DNA of 34,597 nt from an uncultured Bacilli bacterium. GTDB lineage: Bacteria > Bacillota_I > Bacilli_A > RF39 > UBA660. Each line of letters opens with the position of its first letter. Position 1 is the first letter of the stretch. This document shows positions 16,794 to 23,567 of the stretch, piece by piece. Both the position numbers and the translations under genes were made by a program. The DNA lies in assembly GCA_944358405.1 (NCBI GenBank), contig CALVQX010000061.1, positions 1 through 34,597 on the forward strand, in the 5' to 3' direction. Below the pieces are notes generated by a model, which saw nothing but the letters and a program-made list of their open reading frames with translations, searched no databases and was not told the origin of the DNA.

Positions 16794-16947
16794 TAGTAGT
16801 GGCTATATTATGGGAGAGGATGAGCAATTGTATTTGTATTTTAGTTATGATTTTTTAGAAGAATTTGAAGCTAGTATTGGACAGATTGTTTTATTTCGCC
16901 CAGAACAGGGAAAAATATTAAGAGCTACTTATATTTCTAAATTTTAA
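16756..16947 (+). CDS. Small cold-shock-domain-like protein
   Basis: This 63-residue product begins MELMGKIYQKIN inside the end of the 849-residue gene, with GAGAGGAG placed before the ATG. The pattern GKIYQK...SSGYIMGEDEQLYLYFSYDF...GQIVLFRPEQ...ILRATYI follows the order of a cold-shock OB fold: G-K-I start, a GYI strand, an YxYFS strand equivalent to VFVHFS, and a G(Q)xVxF strand. The nucleic-acid-binding aromatics are only partly kept, so binding to RNA is an inference. A second ATG at 16765 is also possible. The overlap with the upstream gene suggests the two proteins work together. Confidence 0.68.
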   Translation: MELMGKIYQKINDSSGYIMGEDEQLYLYFSYDFLEEFEASIGQIVLFRPEQGKILRATYISKF

Positions 16948-16979
16948 GACTGTATTTAGTCGGAAGGAGTGAGAAAAGG

Positions 16980-17417
16980 GTGTATAAAGATCCAGAACTT
17001 ATTTTGTTGCGAAATCGTTTTTTACTTGGACTAGGAGTAGCACTGATTTTTGCGATTCCGATTGCACTTTTGTTTTTTAATCGATTTCATTCTACCTATT
17101 CTGATGTATATTCGGCATTTCGTAGGCAGGATAGTTTTGTTATTTTTTTAACAGATTCTTCTAATTGTTCTAATTGTTCATTGATAGAACAAGTATTAAA
17201 GGATCAGGAGGTTGCTTATTATCCTTATGATATTTCTAAAGAGAAAGATTATTCTTTGGTGCAAGAGAGAATTGGAATTGTTTCTTCTGCGTTAAAAGTT
17301 CCTGCGATTATCTATATTCGTGAAGGGCAGATGGAGGAAAATTTACTTAATATAACTAAGGAAGAAGATGCTTTGTTGTTTTTAGAAACTCATGGTTTGG
17401 TTCATACATTGGAATAA
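16980..17417 (+). CDS. Membrane-anchored thioredoxin-like protein
   Basis: The GTG start at 16980 follows GGAAGGAG by 10 bases; no ATG fits. The 145-residue product has one membrane helix (about 13-33) and then an external thioredoxin-fold domain. The redox pair is CSNC (Cys63, Cys66) in NCSNCSLIEQVL, and LKVPAII provides the cis-proline (Pro108) before a strand. Arrangement resembles small extracytoplasmic thiol-disulfide proteins, though it could be structural or signalling. It is third in the operon starting at 14244. Redox function is likely from the motif but not proven. Confidence 0.75.
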   Translation: MYKDPELILLRNRFLLGLGVALIFAIPIALLFFNRFHSTYSDVYSAFRRQDSFVIFLTDSSNCSNCSLIEQVLKDQEVAYYPYDISKEKDYSLVQERIGIVSSALKVPAIIYIREGQMEENLLNITKEEDALLFLETHGLVHTLE

Positions 17418-17474
17418 CATTGTTTTTTTGGATATTTTAAGATATACTTTTTTTAGTAAATGGAGTTGGATTTT

Positions 17475-18209
17475 ATGGTTGCATTGATTACTGGTGGGAA
17501 TCGGGGGATTGGAAAGAGTATTGCTTTAGAATTTGCTAAAGCTTCTGTAAATGTGGTAATTAATTATTATCATCATGAACAGGAGGCTTTGGAATTGGCA
17601 GAATATATTAGAGAGCATTATGATGTAGAAGTAATGACGATTGCCTGTGATGTTTCTAAGGAAGAGGAAGTAGAGATGATGGTTAATCAGATTACAGATG
17701 CTTATGGTACGATCGATATTTTAGTAAATAATGCAGGAATATGTAGAGATGGTTTATTATTGGATAAGTCTCCTAGAGAATTTCTTAGAATTTTGAATGT
17801 TAATTTAGTTGGAACGTTTCTTTGTAGTAAGTATGTTGGTAAAATTATGTTAGAACAAAAAAGAGGGAGAATTGTTAACATTTCTTCTACGAATGCCTTA
17901 GATACTTACTATCCTGAGAGTTGTGATTATGATGCTTCTAAAGCAGGGGTGATTTCTTTAACGCATAATTTGGCACAGGATTTTGCGCCTTTTGTTCGAG
18001 TTAATTGTGTTTGCCCTGGTTGGGTGAAAACGGATATGAATCAAGACTTATCTGTAGAACAAATTCAAAAGGAAAATAGAAAAATTTTATTAGGACGATT
18101 TGCTGATCCAGAGGAAATTGCAAAAGTAGTTGTCTTTTTGGCAAGTAATAAAGCAAGTTATGTAAATGATTCTATTATTCGAGTAGATGGGGGAAGATGT
18201 AGTGGATAG
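17475..18209 (+). CDS. Short-chain dehydrogenase/reductase (FabG-like)
   Basis: The start is ATG 17475, 9 bases after GGAG; an ATG at 17460 lies before that site. The 244-residue classical SDR shows the NAD(P) motif TGGNRGIG (residues 6-13), NNAG, a catalytic Ser in ISSTNALD, YDASK with catalytic Tyr and Lys, CPGWVKTDM and a C-terminal IIRVDGGRCSG. FabG-type enzymes reduce 3-oxoacyl-ACP, but no other fatty-acid synthesis genes are present, so the substrate may be another oxo or hydroxy compound. The next gene starts inside its 3' end, so the two are translationally coupled. Confidence 0.87.
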   Translation: MVALITGGNRGIGKSIALEFAKASVNVVINYYHHEQEALELAEYIREHYDVEVMTIACDVSKEEEVEMMVNQITDAYGTIDILVNNAGICRDGLLLDKSPREFLRILNVNLVGTFLCSKYVGKIMLEQKRGRIVNISSTNALDTYYPESCDYDASKAGVISLTHNLAQDFAPFVRVNCVCPGWVKTDMNQDLSVEQIQKENRKILLGRFADPEEIAKVVVFLASNKASYVNDSIIRVDGGRCSG

Positions 18210-18642
18210 GAGTGTTGTGATTCTTCCGATGAAAGAGGATGAGGAAGTTTTTATTCGCTCAGTGAATGAAAAAGATCGCCATGCAATTAGGTTTAGAGAA
18301 TTTATTTCTCAATATGGATTAGAGTATGATGGATATTTATCAGATGCAGGGTATACACTTGCTTGTTATCTTTCTAGTATTGGTTATGTTGTTTTACAAA
18401 ACGATGATGATAGTGTTCTTTATTTGCCAGAATGTTTGTCTATAAATCAATATGTATGGTTTAAGAATCATAAGAAACAATTTCGAAAAATGGGAAAAAA
18501 CTTGGCAATTGTAGATTTTGATCAGGGGAGAATTTCTCATTATGATGAGTATAGTTTGGATGTGATGTTGCTGTTTGTCCAATTTCGAAATCTTTTAGAA
18601 GAAAAGCAAATTGTTGATTATTCTAGAAAGAAAAAGGAGTGA
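18187..18642 (+). CDS. Conserved-looking small protein of unknown function
   Basis: This 151-residue product is not recognised. The frame overlaps the end of the dehydrogenase gene; start could be ATG 18187 or GTG 18202, the latter better placed after GGGGGAAG. The protein is soluble, acidic at first and has a segment YGLEYDGYLSDAGYTLACYL and a later WFKNHKKQFRKMGKNLAIVD. No motif points to a reaction. Being squeezed between a dehydrogenase and a PLP lyase with almost no spacing, it is probably co-expressed with them. Confidence 0.65.
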   Translation: MGEDVVDRSVVILPMKEDEEVFIRSVNEKDRHAIRFREFISQYGLEYDGYLSDAGYTLACYLSSIGYVVLQNDDDSVLYLPECLSINQYVWFKNHKKQFRKMGKNLAIVDFDQGRISHYDEYSLDVMLLFVQFRNLLEEKQIVDYSRKKKE

Positions 18643-18646
18643 TTAG

Positions 18647-19903
18647 ATGTATCAAGGGCTAGGAATTCATGATGATGTGGCAGAAATTGTTCATCGTTGT
18701 GAAGTAGATTGTTTTGAAGAATTTATTAAAATTGATGAGGCATGTGCATATAATAGTTTGAAGGTTTTAACTAGTTTTCATAAAAATCAAATTACTGAAG
18801 CACATTTTAATGCTACTACTGGATATGGTTATAATGATTTGGGAAGAGATGCAATTGAAAATGTTTTTAAAGATGTTTTAGGTGCGGAAGATGCTTTAGT
18901 ACGTAGTCAGTTTATTTCTGGTAGTCATGCATTAACTGTTTGTTTTTTTGCTCTACTTCGTCCTAATGATATTTTACTAAGTATTAGTGGAAAACCATAT
19001 GATACATTAGATGAAGTCATTGGTATTTGTGAGAATCCAAGTTCTCTTAAGAGTTTTGGTGTTCAATATCATCAAATTGATTTGGTGCAGGATGATTTTG
19101 ACTATGATGCTATATGTGATTTTGTTTCTAAACATAAGGTAAAGGTAGTAGAAATTCAACGTAGTAAAGGTTATTCGACTAGAAAAAGTATTAATCTGGA
19201 GAAACTTGGTAGAGTTATTAAAAAAATTAAAGCTATCGATCCTGAGGTTATTGTGATGGTTGATAATTGTTATTGTGAGTTTGTTAGTTCTAACGAGCCA
19301 TTAGCAGTTGGAGCAGATGTTATCGTAGGTTCATTGATTAAGAACTTAGGAGGTGGAATTGCTCCTAATGGTGCTTATATTGCTGGTAGATCAGATTTAA
19401 TAGCACTTTGTGCGGATCGATTAACTGTTCCTGGAGAAGGAAAGGAAGTGGGTCCAACCTTTGGAATTAATAAACAGATTTTACAAGGATTATTTATGGC
19501 TCCTTCTGTAGTTGCTGCTTCTTTAAAGACGGCAATTCTAACGAGTAGAGTGATGGAAGAGTTAGGATATGAAGTGGAACCTAGATATACTGAAGAGCGA
19601 GTGGATATTGTCCAAAATATTATTTTTAGGGATCCAGATAAATTGATTCGTTTTACTAGAGGCATTCAACAAGCATCTCCGATCGATTCTAATGCTTTGG
19701 TAGAGGCATGGGATATGCCAGGATATCAGGAGCCTGTTGTGATGGCAAGTGGTTCTTTTACCCAAGGTTCTTCTATTGAACTTTCTTGTGATGGACCAAT
19801 TCGAGAACCTTATATTGCATATATGCAAGGCTCTCTTACTTATTCCTACGGGAGATTAGGTTTAATGAAAGCAATCGATAATTTATTACATAAGGAAAAA
19901 TAA
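18647..19903 (+). CDS. PLP-dependent lyase, methionine gamma-lyase/aluminium-resistance family
   Basis: This 418-residue protein belongs to the fold-type I PLP enzymes once called aluminium resistance protein. Visible marks are the N-terminal TGYGYNDLGRDAIENVFKDV, the SQFISGSHALTVCFFALLRP substrate/cofactor region, MVDNCYCEFV containing the PLP-binding Asp, and SLIKNLGGGIAPNG with the Schiff-base lysine (Lys232). Members cleave sulfur amino acids or related substrates, but the true substrate in this group is unsettled. The ATG follows AAAGGAG. It lies four bases after the 151-residue gene and 12 before the next gene, so it is within the operon. Confidence 0.9.
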   Translation: MYQGLGIHDDVAEIVHRCEVDCFEEFIKIDEACAYNSLKVLTSFHKNQITEAHFNATTGYGYNDLGRDAIENVFKDVLGAEDALVRSQFISGSHALTVCFFALLRPNDILLSISGKPYDTLDEVIGICENPSSLKSFGVQYHQIDLVQDDFDYDAICDFVSKHKVKVVEIQRSKGYSTRKSINLEKLGRVIKKIKAIDPEVIVMVDNCYCEFVSSNEPLAVGADVIVGSLIKNLGGGIAPNGAYIAGRSDLIALCADRLTVPGEGKEVGPTFGINKQILQGLFMAPSVVAASLKTAILTSRVMEELGYEVEPRYTEERVDIVQNIIFRDPDKLIRFTRGIQQASPIDSNALVEAWDMPGYQEPVVMASGSFTQGSSIELSCDGPIREPYIAYMQGSLTYSYGRLGLMKAIDNLLHKEK

Positions 19904-19915
19904 GGAGGATATATT

Positions 19916-20560
19916 ATGGATACTTATGCAAATAGTTATAATTATAATTGGAATTCATATCATACTGCGCTTGATGATACTGTTTTTTCAATTATATTTG
20001 TTATTTTAGGAATTTTCTTATTGCTTGCAATTATCATTTGTATTTTTACGGTGATAGGTCAATGGAAGATGTTTCAAAAAGCAGGGGAAAAAGGTTGGAA
20101 GGCTCTTATTCCAGTTTATAATGTTTATACTTTATGTCAACTAACCGGTGTAAATCCTTGGTGGCTTGTGATTGTTTTTGTTGCTGGTGTTTTGAGTGGT
20201 CTTTTCCCTCTATTATCGATGATTGGTTCTCTAGCGTCGCTTTATTTTTCTGTGCTTTTGGCCATCAGTACAGCTAGAAGTTATCAGAAAGAGGATGCTT
20301 ATGCCATCGGATTGCTTTTCTTTCCACCAGTTTTTTATATGATTTTAGGATTTGGTAAAAATGAATATTTAGGGAAGAAACCGATGAATGATATTATTTT
20401 TAATGCTTTTTCGGGTGCAATGTCTTCTTCTGCTTCTACAGGTTCTTCTGCTAGTTCTAATTCTTCTAGTGTGGAAGCAGAAGTTTTAGATGTCGAAGAT
20501 AATTCTTCTTCCGAACAAGTTCAATTTTGTACTCAATGTGGGAAGAAGATTAGTAGGTAA
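19916..20560 (+). CDS. DUF5684-like membrane protein with truncated zinc ribbon
   Basis: The 214-residue product has three to four membrane helices (about 22-48, 83-105, 108-125, 137-150) and the signature QAGEKGWKALIPVYN, here as KAGEKGWKALIPVYNVYTLC, which marks this widespread family. A Ser-rich linker is followed by FCTQCGKKISR and TAA at 20558-20560. In the same frame the DNA continues DRFCPHCGKEI before TAG at 20594-20596, which would complete a four-cysteine zinc ribbon. So the gene either lost its last 11 codons to a nonsense change or makes a half ribbon. Function is unknown. It is the last gene before spoIIIAH. Confidence 0.8.
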   Translation: MDTYANSYNYNWNSYHTALDDTVFSIIFVILGIFLLLAIIICIFTVIGQWKMFQKAGEKGWKALIPVYNVYTLCQLTGVNPWWLVIVFVAGVLSGLFPLLSMIGSLASLYFSVLLAISTARSYQKEDAYAIGLLFFPPVFYMILGFGKNEYLGKKPMNDIIFNAFSGAMSSSASTGSSASSNSSSVEAEVLDVEDNSSSEQVQFCTQCGKKISR

Positions 20561-20596
20561 GATCGATTCTGTCCACATTGTGGCAAAGAAATTTAG
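20561..20596 (+). pseudogene. Stranded second half of the zinc ribbon
   Basis: In-frame continuation after the TAA stop encodes DRFCPHCGKEI then TAG. The CPHC pair is the expected partner of CTQC, so this is probably former coding sequence. Confidence 0.75.
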
Positions 20597-20657
20597 AGAT
20601 ATTTATAGAATATTATAATTTTTTGAACATATAGTTAAGTAAACAAGGAGGAATCGT

Positions 20658-21167
20658 ATGATTAATAAACAAAATTTGTGGTTTTTGACATTGTTTAGCT
20701 TAATTTTAATACTTAGTGTTTATTACATTACAATGCCTAATGATTTACTTACAGTAAAAAATACTACGGAAGTAGTGAAAGCAGAAGATGATTCTTCTAC
20801 TACAGAGACTATTGAGGAGACTTCTCCTTTAGTGGCAATGAGAGTTAGTTTAGAAGAGGAACGCCAGAATGAGATGGATGTTTTACAAGAACAGCTTACT
20901 AGTGATTCTATGACTAGCGAAGAGAAGAATAATGCTTATGAAAAGTTGAAATATTTAAATGAGATTCAGGGAAAAGAGGAATCTTTTGAAAAAGCGATCA
21001 AAAAGAATTATAAGATCGATTGCTTTGTTAAGATTGATAATAGTGATGTGAATGTCGTTTGTGTTTCAGAGAAACATGATAATACTTTAGCGAATAATAT
21101 TATGCGATTAATCCAACAAGATTATGACACTAAAATGTATATTACGGTTAAATTTCAAAGTAGTTAG
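20658..21167 (+). CDS. spoIIIAH: SpoIIIAH-like sporulation protein
   Basis: This 169-residue protein begins MINKQNLWFLTLFSLILILS and YYITMP, the N-terminal membrane helix signature of SpoIIIAH, followed by an acidic linker, a helical segment (about 60-120) and a beta-rich end with VVCVSEKHDNTLANNIMRLI and MYITVKFQSS, as in the ring-building (YscJ/FliF-like) domain. In sporulation SpoIIIAH sits in the mother cell membrane and pairs with SpoIIQ to bridge forespore and mother cell. The rest of the spoIIIA operon is absent here, so the gene is detached. Ribosome binding site AAGGAGG precedes ATG 20658. Confidence 0.82.
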   Translation: MINKQNLWFLTLFSLILILSVYYITMPNDLLTVKNTTEVVKAEDDSSTTETIEETSPLVAMRVSLEEERQNEMDVLQEQLTSDSMTSEEKNNAYEKLKYLNEIQGKEESFEKAIKKNYKIDCFVKIDNSDVNVVCVSEKHDNTLANNIMRLIQQDYDTKMYITVKFQSS

Positions 21168-21233
21168 TGAGTAGTGGGTGAATGCATACAACAAAATCCA
21201 GATTTTTCATACAATATTCTAGGTGATAAAGAA

Positions 21234-21440
21234 ATGGCAAATACTATATTAACAGCACGAGAGAAAAATGTCTTTGAACTTTTAATAGAGAATAAAAGTA
21301 CGAAGGAGATTGCCAAAGAGTTAGGAATTAGTGAAAAAACTGTTAGAAATCATATTTCTAATGTGATGCAAAAACTAGGTGTAAATGGACGTGCTGGAGC
21401 TGTTGTAGAGTTATTAAAACTTAAAGAATTATCCTTATAA
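21234..21440 (+). CDS. gerE: GerE-like LuxR-type transcription regulator
   Basis: The start is taken at ATG 21234, preceded by AGGTGAT at 7 bases, giving 68 residues; an upstream GTG at 21174 has no good ribosome binding site. The whole protein is a LuxR/GerE helix-turn-helix: LTAREKNVFELLIENKSTKE, IAKELGISEKTVRNHISNVM, QKLGVNGRAGAVVELLKL. It closely follows B. subtilis GerE, the last mother-cell regulator of coat genes. No receiver domain is present, also like GerE. It lies between spoIIIAH and gerM, so context supports a sporulation role. Confidence 0.86.
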   Translation: MANTILTAREKNVFELLIENKSTKEIAKELGISEKTVRNHISNVMQKLGVNGRAGAVVELLKLKELSL

Positions 21441-21465
21441 ATCGTACTATTTTAGTACGATTTTT
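21441..21465 (+). terminator. Terminator after gerE
   Basis: ATCGTACT (21441-21448) pairs with AGTACGAT (21454-21461) around ATTTT, then T residues. It begins at the base after the gerE stop codon. Confidence 0.86.
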
Positions 21466-21489
21466 CATATATTTGGATGGGTGATGCCA

Positions 21490-22437
21490 ATGTTGAGAAC
21501 AAAAGCTTTGAGAAAAATTTTTATTACAACACTGACTTTATTTATCTTACTTACGATTTATTCTATCCCTACGACGGAAAGTTCTAATGTTTTAAGAACT
21601 AATTTGGAAATTGAGGAGGTAAGTGGTCTTGCTACTAACAGTATTTATCTTTTGAACGATGATGGGTATTTAGTTAAAAGTAGAATTTTACTGGATTCGG
21701 ATGATGTTCGTGAAAAAGTTCATAAGTTACTGGTGAACTTGATCGAAAGTGATTCTAGTAATTTTTCTAATGGTTTATCTGCAACCATTCCTAAAAATAC
21801 GAAAATAAAAGAAATTATTTATGGGGATAAGATTGTAACAGTTGATTTCTCTAAAGAAATTTTATCCGTGCCAGTCCATTTGGAGAAAGCTATGATTTCT
21901 TCCATTGTTTATAGTGTATTAGGAATTGATGGGATTACTGGGGTTCAAATTTTAGTCGAAGGAGAAAGTTTGTTGGAGTATCCTAATACACATGAGTCGT
22001 TGCCACCTATTTTGGATAAGAGTATTGGAATTAATAAGAAATATAATTTAACTTCTAGAGAGAATATATCTAAGGTTGTTGTATATTATTTGGAAGAAAT
22101 TGATAATGATCTTTATTATGTTCCTGTAACGAAGTATATTAATGATGATCGGGAGAAGATTAAAATTATTGTAGAGGAGCTTACTACTAGTTATATTTAT
22201 GAGTCGAATTTGATGAGTTTTTTAAACAGCAATGTTGAATTGCTTAGTTACCAAGAGGAGGGTAATGTGATGTTTTTAAATTTTAATGATTATTTATTTG
22301 ATGCTAATGATAAAGTTTTAGAGGAAGTTCTTTATAGCATTGCTTATTCTGTATTTGATAATTATGATGTGAATACGGTTATGTTTGAAGTAAATTCTGA
22401 GGAGATTCGTTATATTAGTTCTCAAGATTTACCATAA
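21490..22437 (+). CDS. gerM: GerM-like spore germination/morphogenesis protein
   Basis: The start is taken at ATG 21490 after GGGTGAT. The 315-residue protein has a membrane anchor or signal helix (about 9-27) and two GerMN repeats, about 45-170 and 185-310. The first has IYLLNDDGYLVKSRILL, ATIPKNTKIKEI and VTVDFSKEIL; the second VVVYYLEEIDNDLYYVPVTK and MFLNFNDYLF. GerM is extracytoplasmic and in B. subtilis is needed for spore peptidoglycan and for SpoIIIA-SpoIIQ localisation. Being next to spoIIIAH and gerE fits that role. A terminator follows eight bases after the stop. Confidence 0.87.
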   Translation: MLRTKALRKIFITTLTLFILLTIYSIPTTESSNVLRTNLEIEEVSGLATNSIYLLNDDGYLVKSRILLDSDDVREKVHKLLVNLIESDSSNFSNGLSATIPKNTKIKEIIYGDKIVTVDFSKEILSVPVHLEKAMISSIVYSVLGIDGITGVQILVEGESLLEYPNTHESLPPILDKSIGINKKYNLTSRENISKVVVYYLEEIDNDLYYVPVTKYINDDREKIKIIVEELTTSYIYESNLMSFLNSNVELLSYQEEGNVMFLNFNDYLFDANDKVLEEVLYSIAYSVFDNYDVNTVMFEVNSEEIRYISSQDLP

Positions 22438-22444
22438 AAATAAA

Positions 22445-22472
22445 AAAAGCCCTTGCAAGATGAGGGCTTTTA
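22445..22472 (+). terminator. Terminator after gerM
   Basis: AAAAGCCCT and AGGGCTTTT pair around TGCAAGATG, with further T residues. The loop contains the -35 box of the following tRNA promoter. Confidence 0.88.
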
Positions 22473-22481
22473 TTGTATAAT
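22453..22481 (+). promoter_or_regulatory. Promoter of tRNA-Arg
   Basis: TTGCAA (22453-22458) and TATAAT (22476-22481) are exactly 17 bases apart. The -35 box lies inside the gerM terminator hairpin, the start would be near 22488. Confidence 0.75.
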
Positions 22482-22501
22482 TCTATTTGTCAGTTGATTA
22501 T

Positions 22502-22578
22502 GTCTGCGTAGCTCAGCTGGATAGAGCAATCGCCTTCTAAGCGATCGGTCAGGCGTTCGAGTCGCCTCGCGGACACCA
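22502..22578 (+). tRNA. tRNA-Arg (anticodon TCT)
   Basis: A full cloverleaf is visible. The acceptor stem is GTCTGCG (22502-22508) with CGCGGAC (22568-22574). D-arm TAGCTCAGCTGGATAGAGC, anticodon arm ATCGC-CTTCTAA-GCGAT with TCT at 22536-22538, and T-arm with GTTCGAGTC are all present. CCA is encoded at 22576-22578. The anticodon reads AGA/AGG arginine codons, heavily used in this A/T-rich genome. Confidence 0.97.
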
Positions 22579-22587
22579 TTAGAAAGT

Positions 22588-22617
22588 AAATCCTTGATTT
22601 TCAAGGGTTTTATTTTT
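22588..22617 (+). terminator. Terminator after tRNA-Arg
   Basis: AAATCCTTGA pairs with TCAAGGGTTT around TTT, then TATTTTT, ten bases after the tRNA. Confidence 0.82.
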
Positions 22618-22703
22618 GGATTATTTCTATTATATCTTTCATTTGTTTGCAATTTTGTAGACATATTATATGATAAAATATGTTTGAAATCTTTTTTATT
22701 TAT

Positions 22704-22728
22704 CAAAAAACATACCGAAAGGTATGTT
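22704..22728 (-). terminator. Terminator of the minus-strand gene
   Basis: AACATACC (22709-22716) and GGTATGTT (22721-22728) form a hairpin with a GAAA (plus) loop; on the minus strand it is followed by six T residues. It overlaps the stop of the 22727-23284 gene by two bases. Confidence 0.85.
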
Positions 22729-23284
22729 ATTTTGTTGTAGGAAGTCCTTTTTTCTTTTGAAATATTTTTCCTTTGTTTTTCTTTTTTTGTTGTTTTTCAT
22801 AATGAAATTTGATCTGTCCTTGTTTTTCTTGCTCTGTTTTTAAGTCTTGGATATAGTTCATTAAATAAGTATTACCCTCTTTTTGCTTTATTAATGGTTT
22901 GATATGCTCCATAAAAGTGGTAAAACTAGGGTAATTATATAAAATTGGTAAGATTTCATTATTTTGCTGTTCTAGAGAGAATGTTTGCTCACTTTGTAGT
23001 AGAGTTGCTATAAAGTGGTCTACTTTCTCTTCTATTTTTTCATATAAATTTCTAGAATCTTGAAATGAGGATAAAAATTTATTTTTTGCTTTTTTTATTT
23101 CTGATTCTAAACAACCATTTTCTTTTTTGATATTGATAATTGCTTGTTCAAAATCATCTAGGCCAATATAATTGGGATAATGTTGTACAATTTCTAGACA
23201 CTTTAGTCTTTCTTGCTCCTCTTCAATGAAGGCTAATTTGCTTATTGCTTCTTGATATTCTTCTTCTGTAATTTGCTTTTTCAT
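22727..23284 (-). CDS. Soluble helical protein of unknown function
   Basis: The only minus-strand gene that I accept. The 185-residue product is almost entirely helical and charged: ITEEEYQEAISKLAFIEEEQ at the start, a coiled-coil-like centre with KNKFLSSFQDSRNLYEKIEE, and a basic, low-complexity end (KQQKKKNKGKIFQKKKGLP) that could bind nucleic acid or the ribosome surface. No domain is recognised and no membrane segment is present. It has its own good promoter (23307-23335), AAAGGAG before the ATG, and a terminator, so it is a monocistronic unit facing away from the bacteriocin locus. Confidence 0.75.
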   Translation of the reverse strand: MKKQITEEEYQEAISKLAFIEEEQERLKCLEIVQHYPNYIGLDDFEQAIINIKKENGCLESEIKKAKNKFLSSFQDSRNLYEKIEEKVDHFIATLLQSEQTFSLEQQNNEILPILYNYPSFTTFMEHIKPLIKQKEGNTYLMNYIQDLKTEQEKQGQIKFHYEKQQKKKNKGKIFQKKKGLPTTK

Positions 23285-23306
23285 GTTTTTTCTCCTTTAT
23301 ATGTAT

Positions 23307-23335
23307 AATATATGTTATTTTGTATTTGATGTCAA
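23307..23335 (-). promoter_or_regulatory. Promoter of the minus-strand gene
   Basis: On the minus strand TTGACA (23330-23335) and TATATT (23307-23312) are 17 bases apart, giving a short leader before the ATG at 23284. Confidence 0.82.
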
Positions 23336-23360
23336 ATGAATTGTTATTTTTGTAAATTTA

Positions 23361-23389
23361 TTGTATACGTTTTTCTTTTGTGCTATGAT
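23361..23389 (+). promoter_or_regulatory. Promoter of the candidate small RNA
   Basis: TTGTAT (23361-23366) and TATGAT (23384-23389) are 17 bases apart; the start is expected near 23396. The next coding region in the same direction begins about 170 bases later, beyond a terminator. Confidence 0.7.
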
Positions 23390-23401
23390 TGAGATGTGTG
23401 A

Positions 23402-23461
23402 ATGGTAGTGAAGTTAGCGATTGTTATATTCTCTTTTATCATGTTATCACGCAGACTTTGA
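23402..23461 (+). CDS. Candidate 19-residue hydrophobic peptide
   Basis: An ATG frame within the candidate small RNA encodes MVVKLAIVIFSFIMLSRRL, a single hydrophobic span with a basic C-terminus, in the style of type I toxin or leader peptides. The expected leader before it is only a few bases and the ribosome binding site is poor (GAGATG), so translation is doubtful. It is given as a possibility only. Confidence 0.28.
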   Translation: MVVKLAIVIFSFIMLSRRL

Positions 23462-23488
23462 TAAATGGTTTCACATTAACCATTCCAT

Positions 23489-23516
23489 AAGAAACAAGAA
23501 ATTGTTTCTTTTTTTT
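23489..23516 (+). terminator. Terminator of the candidate small RNA
   Basis: AAGAAACAA (23489-23497) pairs perfectly with TTGTTTCTT (23502-23510) around a GAAA loop and is followed by a run of T. It is one of the best terminators in the window. Confidence 0.92.
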
Positions 23517-23567
23517 GGATTTTTTATTTTTTTTCGAATAATTAAATAGGAGGTGAGAGAATTATTC

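Larger units (their letters stand above)
23396..23516 (+). ncRNA. Candidate structured small RNA, about 120 nt
   Basis: Between a promoter at 23361 and a perfect terminator at 23489-23516 lies a short transcript unit. The ends can pair: GAATGGT (23400-23406) with ACCATTC, and AGTGAA with TTCACA, leaving an inner part with GTTAGCG/CGCAGAC and TTTATC/GATAAA possibilities. No known RNA family (6S, SRP, tmRNA, RNase P, T-box) fits what I can see. It may act as a free RNA, as an attenuated leader of the bacteriocin operon, or as mRNA for the small peptide noted at 23402. Function is unknown. Confidence 0.5.

Noticed and set aside
17475-18209. Assignment as true fabG
   Set aside because: No acyl carrier protein or other fatty-acid synthesis gene lies near, so only the family is named.
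19375-19828. Two minus-strand frames within the PLP lyase gene
   Set aside because: They are shadows of a well-supported gene and have no ribosome binding sites.
22470-22706. Minus-strand 78-codon frame
   Set aside because: It is the complement of tRNA-Arg and its terminator.
23396-23516. 6S RNA or SRP RNA
   Set aside because: Length is too short for 6S and the conserved SRP loop sequence (GGAAGCAGC-like) is absent.
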